From Megalopta genalis (taxonomy: Eukaryota > Arthropoda > Insecta > Hymenoptera > Halictidae), in contig NW_027477011.1 in the NCBI RefSeq assembly GCF_051020955.1, forward strand, positions 1 to 64,000: a DNA stretch of 64,000 bases, in the 5' to 3' direction. Shown piece by piece: positions 35,651 to 50,700 of the stretch (positions are counted from its first letter, which is position 1; every line of letters begins with the position of its first letter). The position numbers and the translations under genes are program-made. Under the pieces are notes generated by a model that did no database searches, was not told where the DNA came from, and saw only the letters and a program-made list of their open reading frames with translations.

Positions 35651-38600
35651 GAGATCCATGCAAAACACATAATTAAGCTTCAAATCAATGCGATATAGAA
35701 GGTCTAGTTTCAAATCCATGCGAAACAAATGATTTAGCATCAGATACTTGCGATATAAGTGATATAGCTCCAAATGCAGCAAAAACAAACGACTTAGCTT
35801 CAAACCCACGCAAAACACGTGAATAAGATTCAAATCAGTACTATGTAGAAGGTTTAGCTTCAAATCCATGCGCCACAAATGATTTGGATTCAAATGCTTG
35901 CCTATATAAATGATATAGCTACAAATGCATGCGAAACAAACCAGTTATCGACAAAGCCATGCAAAACACATGATTTAGCTTCAAGTCAATGCGATGTAGA
36001 AGGTTTAGCTTCAAATCAATGCGAAACCAATGATTGAGCATCAGATACTTACGATATCAGTGTTATACCTTCAAATACAGACGAAACAAACGACTTAGCT
36101 TCAAATCCAAGCGAAACACATGATTTAGCTTCAAATCAATGCGATGTAGAAGGTTTAGCTTCAAATACATGCGAAACAAATGATTTAGCTTCAGATACTT
36201 GAGATATAAATGATATAGCTACAAATGCATGCGAAACAAACGAGTTAGCTTCAAAGCCATGCGAAACACATGATTTAGCTTCAAATCAATGCTATGTAGA
36301 AGGTTTAGATTCAAATCCATGCAAAACACATGATTTAGCTGCAAATCAATGCGATGTAGAAGGTTTAGCATCAAATTCAAGCGAAATACATGATTTAGCT
36401 TCAAATCAATGCGCTGTAGAAGGTTTAGCTTCAAAATCCGTGCGATACACATGTTTTAGCATCAAATCAATGCGATGTAGAAGGTATAGCTTCAAATTCA
36501 AGCGAAACACATGATTTAGCTTCAGATACTTGCGATATAAGTGATGTAGTTTCAAATGCCGGGGAAACAAACGAGTTAGCATCAAATCCATGCAAAACAC
36601 ATGATTTAGCTTCAAGTCAATGCGATGTAGAAGGTATAACTTCAAATCCAAGCGAAACACATGATTTAGCTTCAAATCAATGCGATGTAGAAGGTTTAGC
36701 TACAAATCCATGCGAAACAAATGATTTAGCATCAGATACTTGCAATATAACTGATATAGCTTCAAATGCAGGGGAAACAAACGAGTTAGCATAAAATCCA
36801 TGCAAAACACACGATTTAGCTTCAAATCAATGCGATATAGAAGGTTTAGCTACAAACCCATGCGACACAAATGATTTAGGATCAGATACTTGCGATATAA
36901 CTGATATAGCTTCAAATGCAGGGGAAACAAACGAGTTTGCATCAAATCCATGCAAAACACATGATTAAGCTTCAAATCAATGCGATATAGAAGGTCTAGT
37001 TTCAAATCCATGCGAAACAAATGATTTAGCATCAGATACTTGCGATATAAGTGATATAGCTTCAAATGCAGGGGAAACTAGCGAGTTAGCTTCAAATCCA
37101 AGCGAATTACTTGAATTAGCTTCAATTCAATGCGATGTAGATGCTTTAGCTTCAAATCCATGCGACACAAATGATTTAGCTTCAAATACTTGCGATATAA
37201 ATGATATAGCTTCAAATGCAGGCGAAACTAACGAGTTACCAACAAATCCATGCGAAACACATGATTTAGTATCAGATACTTGCGATATAACTGAAATAGC
37301 TTCAAATGCAGGGGAAACAAACGATTTATCTCCAAATCCATGCGATACACAAGATTCCGCTACAAATCAATGCGATGTAGAAGGTTTAGCTTCAAATCCA
37401 TGCAAAACAAATGATTTAACATCAGATACTTGCGATATAAGTGATATAGCTTCAAATGCAGACGAATCAAACGTGTTAGCTTCAAAATCCATGCGATACA
37501 CAAGATTTAGCTTCAAATCAATGCGAAGTAGAAGGATTAGCTTCAAATCCATGCGAAACAAATGATTTAGTTTCAAATCAATGCGAAGTAGATGGCTTAG
37601 CTTCAAATCCATGCGAAACAAATGATTTTTCTTCAAATACTTGCAATACAAGTGATGTAGCTTCAAATGCAGACGAAAAAAAACGAGTTAGCTTCAAATC
37701 CATGCGAAACGAATGATTTAGGTTCAAATCAATGCGAAGTAGAAGGCTTAGCTTCAAATCCATGCGAAAGAAATGATTTAGGTTCAGATACTTGCGATAT
37801 AAGTGATATAGCTTCAAATGCAGACGAAACGAACGAGTTAGCTTCAAATCCATGCAAATCACATGACTTTTCTTCAAATACTTGCGATATAAGAGATATA
37901 GCATAGAATGCAGACGGAACAAACGAGTTAGCTTCAAATCCAAGCGAAAGACATAATTTAGATTCAAATCAATGCGATGTAGAAGGTATAGCTTCAAATC
38001 CAAGCGAAACACATGATTTAGCTTCAAATGAATGCGATGTAGAAGGTTTAGCTTCAAATCCATGCGAAAAAAATGATTTAGGTACCGATACTTGCAATAT
38101 AAGTGATATAGCTTCAAATACAGGAGAAACAAACGAGTTAGCATCAAATCCATGCAAAACATATGATTTTTCTTCAAATACTTGCGATATAAGTGATATA
38201 GCATGAAATGTAGACAGAACAAACGTGTAAGCTTCAAATCCAAGCGAAAGACATAATTTAGCTTGAAATAAATGCGATGTAGAAGGTTTAGATACAAATC
38301 CATGCGAACCAAATGATTTAGCATCAAACACTTGGTATATAAGTGATATAGCTTCAAATGCAGACGAATCAAACGAGTTAGCTTCAAAATCAATGCGATA
38401 CACATCATTTAGCTTTAAATCCATGCGAAGTAGAAGGCTTAGCTTCAAATCCACGCGAAAGAAATGATTTAGGTTCAGACACTTGCGATATAAGTGATAT
38501 AGCTTCAAATGCAGCGTAAACAAACGAGTTAGTATAAAATCCATGCAAAACATACGATTTAGTTTCAAATCAATGCGACGTAGACGGTGTAGCGTCAAAA

Positions 38601-41457
38601 TCAATGCGATACACATCATTTAGCTTTAAATCCATGCGAAGTAGAAGGCTTAGCTTCAAATCTATGCGAAAGAAATGATTTAGGTTCAGATACTTGCGAT
38701 ATAAGTGATATAGCTTCAAATGCAGGCGAAACGAACGAGTTAGCATCAAATCTATGCATAACACATGATTTAGCTGCAAATCAATGCGATGTAGAAGGTT
38801 TAGTTTCAAATCCATGCGAAACAAATGATTTAGCTTCAAATACTTCTGATATATGTGATATAGCTTCAAATGCAGGGGAAACTAACGAGTTACCTTCAAA
38901 TCCATGCGACACAAATGATTTAGCTTCAAATACTTGCGATATAAGTGATGTACTTTCAAATACAGGGGAAACAAACGAGTTAGCATAAAATCCATGCAAA
39001 ACACATGATTTAGCTTCAAATCAATGCGATGTAGATGGTTTAGCTTCAAATCCATGCGAAACAAATGATTTAGCATCAGATACTTGCGATATAACTGATA
39101 TAGCTTCAAATGCAAGGGAAACAAACGAGTTAGCATCAAATCCATGCAAAACACATGATTTAGCTGCAAATCAAAGCGATGTAAAAGGTTTAGCTTCAAA
39201 TCCAAGCGAAACACATGATTTAGCATCACATACTTACGATATAACTGAAATAGCTTCAAATGCAGGGGAAACAAACGAGTTAGCATCAAATCCATGCAAA
39301 ACACATGATATAGCTTCAAGTCAGAGCGATGTAGAAGGTATAGCTTCAAATCAAAACGAAACACATTATTTAGCTTCAAATCAATGCGATGTAGAAGGTT
39401 TAGCTTCAAATCCATGCGAAACAAATGATTTAGCATCAGATACTTGCGATATAACTGATATAGCTTCAAATACAGGAGAAACTAACGAGTTAGCATCAAA
39501 TCCATACAAAACACATGATTTAGGTTCAAATAAAAGCGATGTAGATGGTTAATCTTCAAATCCATTCTAAGCAAATGATTTAGCATCAGATACTTGCGAA
39601 ATAACTGAAATAGATTCAAATGCAGGGGAAACAAACGAGTTAGCATCAAATCCAAGCGAAACACATGATTTAGCTTCAAATGAATGCGATGAAGAAGGTT
39701 TAGCTTCAAATCCATGCGAAACAAATGATTTAGCTTCAAACACTTCTGATATAAGTGATATAGCTTCAAATGCAGGGGAAACTAACGAGTTACCTTCAAA
39801 TCCAAGCGAAACAAATGATTTAGCTTCAGATACTTGCGATATAAGTGATATAGCTTCAAATGCAGACGAATCAATCGAGTTATCTTCAAAACCCATGCGA
39901 TACACAACATTTAGCTTCAAATACTTGCGATATAAGTGATATAGCTTCAAATGCATGCGAAAGACATGATTTAGGTTCAAATTCATGCAAAACACATGGT
40001 TTAGTTTCAAATCCATGCGAAACAAATGATTTAGCTTCAAATACTTGCGATATAAATGATGTAGCTTCAAATGCAGGCGAAACACACGAGTTAGCTTCAA
40101 ATCCAAGCAAAACACATGATTAAGCTTCAAATGCATGCGGAAGACAAGATTTAGGTTCAAATTCATGCGAAACACAGGGTTTAGATTCAAATTCATGCGA
40201 AACAAATGATTTAGCTTCAGATACTTGCGATATAAGTGATATAGCACCAAATGCAGGCGATAGGAACGAGTTAGCTTCATAACCATGCGAAACACATGAT
40301 TTAGCTTCAAATCAATGCGATGTAGAAGGTTTAGCTACAAATCCATGCGATACACATGTTTTAGCTGCAAATCAATGCGATGTAGAAGGTTTAACTTCAA
40401 ATCCAAGCGAAACACATGATTTAGCATCAGATACTTGCGATATAACTGAAATAGCTTCAAATGCAGGGGAAACAAACGAGTTAGCATAAAATCCATGCAA
40501 AACACACGATTTAACTTCAAATCAATGTGATGTAGAAGGTTTAGCTTCAAATCCATGCGAAACAAATTATTTAGCATCAGATACTTGCGATATAACTGAT
40601 ATAGCTTCAAATGCAGGGGAAACAAACGAGTTTGCATCAAATCCATGCAAAACACATGATTTAGCTTCAAGTCAATGCGATGTAGAAGGTTTAGCTACAA
40701 ATCCATGCGACACAAATGGTTTAGCTACAAATACTTGTGATATACGTTTTTAGATTCAACTGCATGCGCAACAAAGGAATTAGCTTCAAATCCATGCGAA
40801 ACAAATGTTTTAGCGTCAAATACTTGTGATATACATGATTCAGCTTGAACTGCATGCGAAACAAACGTGTTAGCTTCAAATCCGAGCGAAAGACATGATT
40901 TAGCTTCAAATCAATGCGATGTAGTAGGTTTACCTTCAAATCCATGCGAAACAAATGATTTAGCCTCCGATACTTGCTATATATACGAAATAGCTTCAAA
41001 TGCAGGGGAGACAAACGAGTTAGCATCAAATCCATGTGAAACAAATGATTTAGCTTCAAATCAATGTGATGTGGAAGGTTTAGCTTCAAATCCTTGCGAA
41101 TCAAATGATTTAGCATCAGTTGCTTACGACATAAGTGACATAGCTTCAAATGCAGGGGAAACAAACGAGTTAGGTTCAAATCCAAGCAAAACATATGATT
41201 AAGCTTCAAATGCATGCGAAAGACGTGATTTATGTTCAAATTCATGCGAAACACAGGGTTTAGATTCAAATTCATGCGAAACAAATGATTTAGCTTCAGA
41301 TACTTGCGGTTCAAGTGATGTAGCATCAAATGCAGGCGAAACAAACGAGTTAGCTTCAAATCCATGCAAAACACATGATTAAGCTTCAAATCAATGCTAT
41401 GTAGGAGGTGTAGCTTCAAATCCAAGCGACACAAATGATTTAGCTTCAGATACTTGG
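35651..41457. repeat. Regular pentamer array with small local duplications
   Basis: This is mainly ordered pentamers. Local duplications include a 300-bp step (about 37868 with 38168), a 211-bp step (38401 with 38612) and a step of about 1.08 kb linking 40131 with 41210. Copies are more diverged than in HOR-A or HOR-B, so these events look older. No gene is seen. Confidence 0.8.
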
Positions 41458-42330
41458 GATATAAGTGATGTAGCTTCAAATGCAGGAAAAACATTCGAGT
41501 TAGATTCAAATCCATGTAAAACACATGATTTCCCATCTAATACTTGCGGTATAAGTGATATAGCTTCAATTGCAGACGAAACAAACGACTTAGCTTCAAA
41601 TCCATGCGAAACAAATGATTTAGATTCAGATTCAAGCGATATAAGTGATGTAGCTTTAAATGCAGGGAGAACATACGAGTTAGCTTCAAATCCATTCAAA
41701 ACACATGATTGAGCTTCAAATCAATGCTATGTAGAAGGTTTAGCTTCAAATCCATGCGACACAAATGATTTAGCTTCAAATCAATCCGATGTAGAAGGTT
41801 TAGCTACACATCCATGCGAAACAAATGATTTAGCTTCATATACTTGCTATATAAGTGATATAGCTTCAAATGCAGACTAACCAAACGAGTTAGCTTCATA
41901 TCCAAGCGAAACGAACGATTTTATATTTCTTGCAATATAAGTGATGTAGCTTCAAATGCAGGGAAAACATTCGAGTTAGATTCAAATCCATGTAAAACAC
42001 ATGATTTCCCATCTAATACTTGCGGTATAAGTGATATAGCTTCAATTGCAGACGAAACAAACGACTTAGCTTCAAATCCAAAAGAATCACATGATTTAGC
42101 TTCTAATCAATGCGATGTGGAAGGTTTAGCTTCAAATCCATGCGACACAAATGATTTAGCTTCAAATCAATCCGATGTAGAAGGTTTAGCTACACATCCA
42201 TGCGAAACAAATGATTTAGCTTCATATACTTGCTATATAAGTGATATAGCTTCAAATGCAGACTAAACAAACGAGTTAGCTTCATATCCAAGCGAAACGA
42301 ACGATTTAGCTGCAAATCAAAGCGATGAAG
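41458..42330. repeat. Duplication of about 476 bp with an out-of-phase joint
   Basis: The segment around 41531 recurs at 42007 (shared TCCCATCTAATACTTGCGG). The offset of 476 is four bases short of sixteen monomers. The loss sits at about 41911-41940, where a monomer is reduced to an irregular T-rich stretch. A further shared segment links about 41761 with 42147. Confidence 0.75.
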
Positions 42331-43857
42331 AAGGTTTAGATTCAAATCCATGCAGTACACATGATGTAGCATAAAATCAATGCGATGTAGAAGGTTTAGC
42401 TTCAAATCCATGGGACACAAATGATTTGGCTTCAAATCCTTGCGATATAAATTATATAGTTTCAAATGCAGACGAAACAAACGAGTTAGCTTCAAATCCA
42501 TGCAAAACACATGATTAAGCTTCATATCAATGCTACGTAGAAGGTTTAGCTTCAAATCCATGCGGCACAAATGATTTAGCTTCAGATACTTGCGATATAA
42601 GTGATATAGCTTCAAATGCAGCAGAAACATCGACTTAGCTTCAAATCTATGCAAAACAAATGACTAAGCTTCAAATCAATGCTATGTAGAAGGTTTAGCT
42701 TCAAATACTTGCGAAACAAATGATTTAGCTTCAAATCAATGCGATGTAGGGGGTTTAGCTTGAAATCCATGCGAAACGAATGGTTTAGCTTCAGATACAT
42801 GTGATAAACATGATTTAGCTTCAACTGCATGCGAAACAAACGAGTTGGATTCAAATCCATGCGAAACACATGACTTAGCTTCAAATCATTGCGAAGTAGA
42901 AGGCTTAGCTTCAAATCCAAGCGACACAAATGATTTAGCTTCAGATACTTGCTATATAAGTGATTAGCTTCAAATGCAGACTAAACAAACGAGTTAACTT
43001 CAAATCCATGCAAAACACATGATTAAGCTACAAATCAATGCTATGTAGAAGGTTTAGATTCAAAGCCATGAGACACAAATGATTTATATTCAGATACTTG
43101 CGATATAAGTGATATAGCTTCAAATGCAAATTAAACAAACGAGTTAACTTCAAATCCATGCAAAACACATGATTAAGCTTCAAATCAATGCTATGTAGAA
43201 GGTTTAGATTCAAAGCCATGCGACACAAATGATTTAGATTCAGATACTTGCGATATAAGTGATATAGCTTCAAAAGCAGAAGAAACAAACGAGTTAACTT
43301 CAAATCCATGCGAAACACATGACTTAGCTTCAAATCAATGCGAAGTAGAAGGCTTAGCTTCAAATCCATGCGAAACAAATGTTTTAGAATCAGATACTTG
43401 CGATATAAGTGATTATACTTCAAATGCAGACGAATCAAACGAGTTTGCTTCAAAATCGATGCGATTCACATCATTTAGATTCAAATCGATGCGATGTAGA
43501 AGGCTTAGCTTCAAATCCATGCGAAACAAATGATTTAGCTTCAGATACTTGCGATGTAAGTGATATAGCTGCAAATGCAGACGAAACAAACGAGATAGCT
43601 TCAAATCCATGCGAAACAAATGATTTTTCTTCAAATACTTACGATACAAGTGATATAGCTTCAAACGCATGCGAAACAAGTTACCTTTAAATCCATGCGA
43701 AACAAATGATTTAGCTTCAGATACTAGCGATATATGTGATATTGCTTCAAGTGCAGACGAAACAAACGAGATAGCTTCAAATCAATGCGGAACACATGAT
43801 TTAGCTTAAAATTCATGCGATTTAGAAGGTTTAGATTCAAATCCATGCGAAACAAAT
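42331..43857. repeat. Mixed monomers including HOR-A-like and 150-bp tandem pieces
   Basis: About 42380-42620 resembles HOR-A near 2180-2410 (GATTTGGCTTCAAATCC followed by an ATTATATAG monomer). From about 43015, a 150-bp pentamer carrying the rare words TTAGATTCAAAGCC is repeated in tandem at 43165. The rest is ordinary monomers. Confidence 0.75.
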
Positions 43858-44640
43858 GATTGAACTGCAAACACTTGGGATATAGGTGATATAGCTTCAG
43901 CTGCATGCGAAACAAACGAGTTAGCTTCAACTCCATGCGATGTAGAAAGTTTAGCTTCAAATCCATGCGAAACGCATGATTTAGCTTCAAGTCAATGCGA
44001 AGTAGAAGGCTTAGCTTCAAATCCATGCGGAACAAATGATTTAGCTTCAAATCTATGCGATGTAGAAGGTTTAGCTTCAAATCCATGCGAAACAAAAGAT
44101 TTAGCTTCAAACTCTTGAGATATAAGTGATATAGCTTCAAATGCAGTCGAAACGAACGAGTTAGCTTCAAATACAAGCGAAACACATGATTTAGCTTCAA
44201 ATCAATGCGATGTAGAAGGTTTAGCTTCAAATTCAAGCGAAACTCATGATTTAGCTTCAAATCAATGAGACGTAGAAGGTTTAGCTTCAAATCCAGGCAA
44301 AACAAATGATTTAGCTTCAAACTCTTGGGGTATAAGTGATATAGCGTCCAATGCAGACGAATCAAACGAGTTAGCTTCAAAATTCATGCGAAACGCATGA
44401 TTTAGCTGCAAATCATGCGATGTAGAAGGTTTAGCTTCAAATTCAAGCAAAACTCATGATTTAGCATCCAATCAATGCGATGTAGAAGGTTTAGCTTCAA
44501 ATCCATGCGACACAAATGATTGAGCTTCAAACACTTGGGATATAGGTGAGATAGCTTCAGCTGCAGACAAAACAAACGAGTTAGTTTCAAGTCCATGCGA
44601 AACACAAGATTCAGCTGCAAATCAATGCGATGGATAAGGT
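43858..44640. repeat. Displaced, internally deleted HOR-A fragment
   Basis: GATTGAACTG at 43858 matches 1041 (offset 42,817). At about 43980 the match jumps forward by roughly 0.5 kb within HOR-A and then follows it to the equivalent of about 2090. This is a HOR-A piece lying about 27 kb from the end of the main block. Confidence 0.75.
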
Positions 44641-44730
44641 ATAGCTTCAAATCCATGGGATACAAATTATTTAGCTTCAAATACTTGGGATATGGGCGAT
44701 ATAGCTTCAGCTGCATGCGAAACAAACGAG

Positions 44731-47700
44731 TTAGTTTCAAGTCCATGCGAAACACATGATTCAGCTGCAAATCAATGCGATGGAGAATGTTTAGCTTCAA
44801 ATCCATGGGATACAAAATATTTAGCTTCAAATACTTGCGATATAAGTGATATAGCTTCAAATGCAGACCAAACAAACGAGTTAGCTTCAAATACAAGCGA
44901 AACACATGATTTAGCTTCAAATCAATGCGATGTAGAAGGTTTAGCTTCAAATTCAAGCGACACAAATGATTTAGCTTCAGATACTTGCGATATAAGTGAT
45001 ATAGCTTCAAATGCAGACGAATCAAACGAGTTAGCTTCAAAATCCAAGCGCAACACATGACTTAGCTGCAAATGAATGCGATGTAGAAGGTTTAGCTTCA
45101 AATTAATGCGATACAAATGATTTAGCATATGATACTTGCGATATAAGTGATATAGATTCAAATGCAGACGAATCAATCGAGTTAGCTTCAAATCAAGGGC
45201 AACACATGACTTAGCTGCAAATCAATGCGATGTAGACGGTTTAGCTTCAAATTCATGCGAAACAAATGATTTAGCATAAGATACTTGCGATATAAGTGAT
45301 ATAGCTTCAAATACAGTAGAAACAAACGAGTTAACTTCAAATCAATGCAAAACACATGATTAAGCTTCAAATCAATGCTATGTAGAAGGTTTAGTTTCAA
45401 ATCCATGCGACACGAATGATTTAGCTTCAGATGCTTGCGATATGAGTGATATAGCTTCAAATGCAGATTTAACAAGCGAGTTTGCTTCATATCCAAGCGA
45501 AACATATGATTTAGCTTCAAATCTATGCGATGTAGAAGGTTTAGCTTCAAATCCATGGGATACAAATTATTTAGCTTCAAATACTTGCGATATAAGTGAT
45601 ATAGCTTCAAATGCAGACGAAACAAACGAGTTAGCTTCAAGTACAAGCGAAACACATGATTTAGCTTCAAATCAATGCGATGTAGAAGGTTTAGCTTCAA
45701 ATCTATGCGAAACAAATGATTTACCTACAAACACTTGGAACATAAGTGATATAGCAGGAAATGCAGACGAATCAAACGGGGAAGCTCCAGAATCCATGCG
45801 ATACATATCATTTAACTTCAAATCGATACGAAGTAGAAGGCTTAGCTTCAAATCCATACGAAACGAATGATTTAGGTTCAAACACTTGGGATATAAGTGA
45901 TATAGCTTCAAATGCAGACGAAATAAACGAGTTAGCTTCAAAGCCAAGCGAATCACATGACTTAGCTTCAAATTAATGCGATTTAGAAGTTTTAGCTTCA
46001 AATCCATGCGAAACAAATGATTTAGCATCAAACACTTGCGATATAAGTGATATTGGCATCAAATACAGGCGAAACGAACGAGTTAGCTTCAAATCCATGC
46101 GAAACACATGATTTAGCTGTAAATCAATGCGATGTAGTAGGTTTAGCTTCAAATCCATGCGAAACAAATAATTTAGCTTCAGATACTTGCGATATAACTG
46201 ATATAGCTTCAAATGCAGGGGAGACAAACGAGTTAGCATACAATCCATGCAAAACACATGATTTAGCTTCAAATCAATGCGATGTAGAAGGTTTAGCTTC
46301 AAATCCATGCGAAACAAATGATTTAGCTTCAGATACTTGCGATATAACTGATATAGCATCAAATGCAGGGGAAACAAACGAGTTAGCATCAAATCCATGC
46401 AAAACACATTATTTAGCTTCAAATCAATGCGATGTAGAAGGTTTAGTTCAAATCCATGCGAAGCAAATGATTGAGATTCAAACACTTGGGATATATGTGA
46501 TATAGCTTCAAATGCAGGCAAAACAAACGAGTTAGCTTCAAATCCAAAAGAATCACATGATTTAGCTTCAAATCAATGCGATGTGGAAGGTTTAGCTTCA
46601 AATCCATGCGAAACAAATGATTTAGCATCAGATACATGCGATATAAGGGATATAGATTCAAATGCAGGATAAACGAACGAGTTAGCTTCAAATTCATGCA
46701 AAACACATGATTAAGCTTCAATTCATTGCGATGTAGAAGGTTTAGATTCAAATCTATGCGAAACAAATGATTTAACATTGGATAGTTGCGATATAAGTGA
46801 TATAGTTTCAAATGCAGGGGAAACAAACGAGTTAACATCAAATCCAAGCGAATCACACGATTTAGCTTCAAGCCAGTGCGACTTAGAAGGTTTATCTTCA
46901 AATCCAGGCAAAACAAATAATTTACTTTCAAACGCTAGGGATATAAGTGATACATCTTCAAATGCAGACGAAACAGACGAGTTAGCTTCAAATCCATGCG
47001 AAACACAAGATTTAGCTGCAAATCAATGCGATGTGGAAGGCTTAGCTTCAAATCCATGCGAAACAAAAGATTTTTCTTGAAATACTTGCGATACAAGTGA
47101 TATAGCTTCAAAAGCAGACGAATCAAACGAGTTAGCTTTAAAATCCATGCGATACACATGATTTAGCTCCAAATCAATGCGAAGTAGAAGGCTTAGCTTC
47201 AAATCCATGCGGAACTAATGATTTATCTTCAGATACTTGCGATACAAGTGATATAGCTTCAAATGCAGACGAAATAAACGAGTTATCTTCCAGTCCAAGC
47301 GAATCACATGATTTAGCTTCAAATCAATGCGATGTAGAAAGTTTAGCTTCAAATCCATGGGAAAAAATTGATTTAGCTTCAGATACTAGCGATATAAGTG
47401 ATATAGCTACAAATGCAGACGAAACTAACGAGTTAGCTTCCAATCCAAGCGAATCACATGATTTAGCTTCAAATCAATGCGATGTAGAAAGTTCAGTTTC
47501 AAATCCATGCGACACAAATGATTTAGCTTCAGATACTTGCGATATAAGTGATATTGCTTCAAATGCAGACGAATCAAACGAGTTAGCTTCAAAATCCTTG
47601 CGATATACATGACTTAGCTTCAAATCAATGCTAAGTAGAAGTCTTAGCATCAAATCCATGCGAAACAAATGATTTAGGTTCAGATACTTGCGATATGAGT

Positions 47701-50700
47701 GATATAGCTTCAAATGCAGGGGAAACAAACGAGTTAGCACCAAATCCATGCGAAACAAATGATTTATCTTCAACCACTTGGGATTTAAGTGATATATCTT
47801 CAAATGCAGACGAAACAAACAAGTTAGCTTCCAATCCAAGCGAATCACATGATTTAGCTTCAAATCAATGTGATGTAGAATGTTTAGCTTCAAATCCTTG
47901 CGAAACATATGATTTAGCTTCAAACACTTGGGATATAAGTGAAATAGCTTCAAATGCAGACGAAACAAACGAGTTAGATTCAAATCCATGCTAAGCACAT
48001 GATTTAGCTGCAAATCAATGCTATGTAGATGGTTTAGGTTCAAATCCATGAGACACAAATGATTTAGCTTCACATACTTGCGATACGAGTGGTATAGCTT
48101 CAAATGCAGACGAATCAAACGAGTTAGCTTTAAAATCCTTGCGATACACACGATTTAGCTCCAAATCAATGCGAAGTAGAAGGATTAGCTTAAAATCCAA
48201 GCGAAGCAAATGATTGAGCTTCAAACACTTGGGATATATGTGATATAGCTTCAAATGCAGGGGAAACAGACGAGTTAACATCAAATCCAAGCGAATCACA
48301 CGAGTTAGCTTCAAGCCAGTGCGACTTAGAAGGTTTATCTTCAAATCCAGGCGAAACAAATAATTTACTTTCAAACGCTAGGGATATAAGTGATACATCT
48401 TCAAATGCAGACGAAACAGACGAGTTAGCTTCAAATCCATGCGAAACACAAGATTTAGCTGCAAATCAATGCGATGTGGAAGGCTTAGCTTCAAATCCAT
48501 GCGAAACAAAAGATTTTTCTTGAAATACTTGCGATACAAGTGATATAGCTTCAAAAGCAGACGAATCAAACGAGTTAGCTTTAAAATCCATGCGATACAC
48601 AAGATTTAGCTCCAAATCAATGCGAAGTCGAAGGTTTAGCTTCAAATCCATGCGGAACTTATGATTTATCTTCAGATACTTGCGATACAAGTGATATAGC
48701 TTCAAATGCAGACGAAACAAACGAGTTAGCTTCAAATACAAGCGAAACACATGATTTAGCTTCAAATCAATGCGATGTAGAAGGTTTAGCTTCAAATTCA
48801 AGCGACACAAATGATTTAGCTTCAGATACTTGCGATATAAGTGATATAGCTTCAAATGCAGACGAATCAAACGAGTTAGCTTCAAAATCCAAGCGCAACA
48901 CATGACTTAGCTGCAAATGAATGCGATGTAGAAGGTTTAGCTTCAAATTAATGCGATACAAATGTTTTAGCATATGATACTTGCGATATAAGTGATATAG
49001 ATTCAAATGCAGACGAATCAATCGAGTTAGCTTCAAATCCAAGCGCAACACATGACTTAGCTGCAAATCAATGCGATGTAGACGGTTTAGCTTCAAATTC
49101 ATGCGAAACAAATGATTTAGCATAAGATACTTGCGATATAAGTGATATAGCTTCAAATACAGTAGAAACAAACGAGTTAACTTCAAATCAATGCAAAACA
49201 CATGATTAAGCTTCAAATCAATGCTATGTAGAAGGTTTAGTTTCAAATCCATGCGACACGAATGATTTAGCTTCAGATACTTGCGATATGAGAGATATAG
49301 CTTCAAATGCAGATTAAACAAGCGAGTTTGCTTCATATCCAAGCGAAACATATGATTTAGCTTCAAATCTATGCGATGTAGAAGGTTTAGCTTCAAATCC
49401 ATGCGACATAAATGATTTACCTACAAACACTTGGAACATAAGTGATATAGCAGGAAATGCAGACGAATCAAACGGGGAAGCTCCAGAATCCATGCGATAC
49501 ATATCATTTAACTTCAAATCGATACGAAGTAGAAGGCTTAGCTTCAAATCCATACGAAACGAATGATTTAGGTTCAAACACTTGGGATATAAGTGATATA
49601 GCTTCAAATGCAGACGAAATAAACGAGTTAGCTTCAAAGCCAAGCGAATCACATGACTTAGCTTCAAATTAATGCGATTTAGAAGTTTTAGCTTCAAATC
49701 CATGCGAAACAAATGATTTAGCATCAAACACTTGCGATATAAGTGATATTGGCATCAAATGCAGGCGAAACTAACGAGTTAGCTTCAAATCCATGCGAAA
49801 TACATGATTTAGCTTCAATCAATGCGATGTAGAAGGGTAAACATCAAATCTATACGAAACAAATGATTTAGCATCAGATACTTGCGATATAACCGAAATA
49901 GCTTCAAATGCAGGGGAAACAAACTAGTTAGCATCAATTCCATGCAAAACACATGATTGAGCTTCAAATCAAAGCGATGTAGAAGGTATATCTTCAAATC
50001 CAAACGAAACACATGATTGAGCTTCAAATCAATGCGATGTAGAAGTTATAGATTCAAATCCAAGCGCAACACATGATTTAGCTTCAAATCAATGCGATAT
50101 AGAAGGTTTAGCCTCAAATCCATGCGAAACAAATGATTTAGTTTCAAATCAATGCGATGTAGAAGGTTTAGCTGCAAATCCATGCGAAATACATGATTTA
50201 GCTTCAAATCAATGCGATGTAGAAGGTTAAACATCAAATCTATACGAAACAAATGATTTAGCTTCAGATACTTGCGATATAAGTGATATAGCATCAAATG
50301 CAGGCGAAACGACCGAGTTAGCTTCAAATCCATGCGAAACACATGATTTAGCTGCAAATCAATGCGATGTAGAGGGTTTAGCTTCAAATCCATGCGAAAC
50401 GAATGATTTAGCTTTAAATCCATGCGAAGTAGATGGCTTAGCTTCAAATCCATGCGAAACAAATGATTTAGCATCAGATACTTGCGATATAACTGATATA
50501 ATTTCAAATGCAGGGGGAACAAACGAGTTAGCATCAAATCCATGCAAAACACATGATTTAGCTTCAAATTAATGCGATGTAGAAGGTTTTGCTTCAAATC
50601 CATGCGAAACAAATGATTTAGCATCAGATACTGGCGATATAACTGATATAGCTTCAAATGCAGGGGAAACAAACGAGTTAGCATCAAATCCATGCAAATC

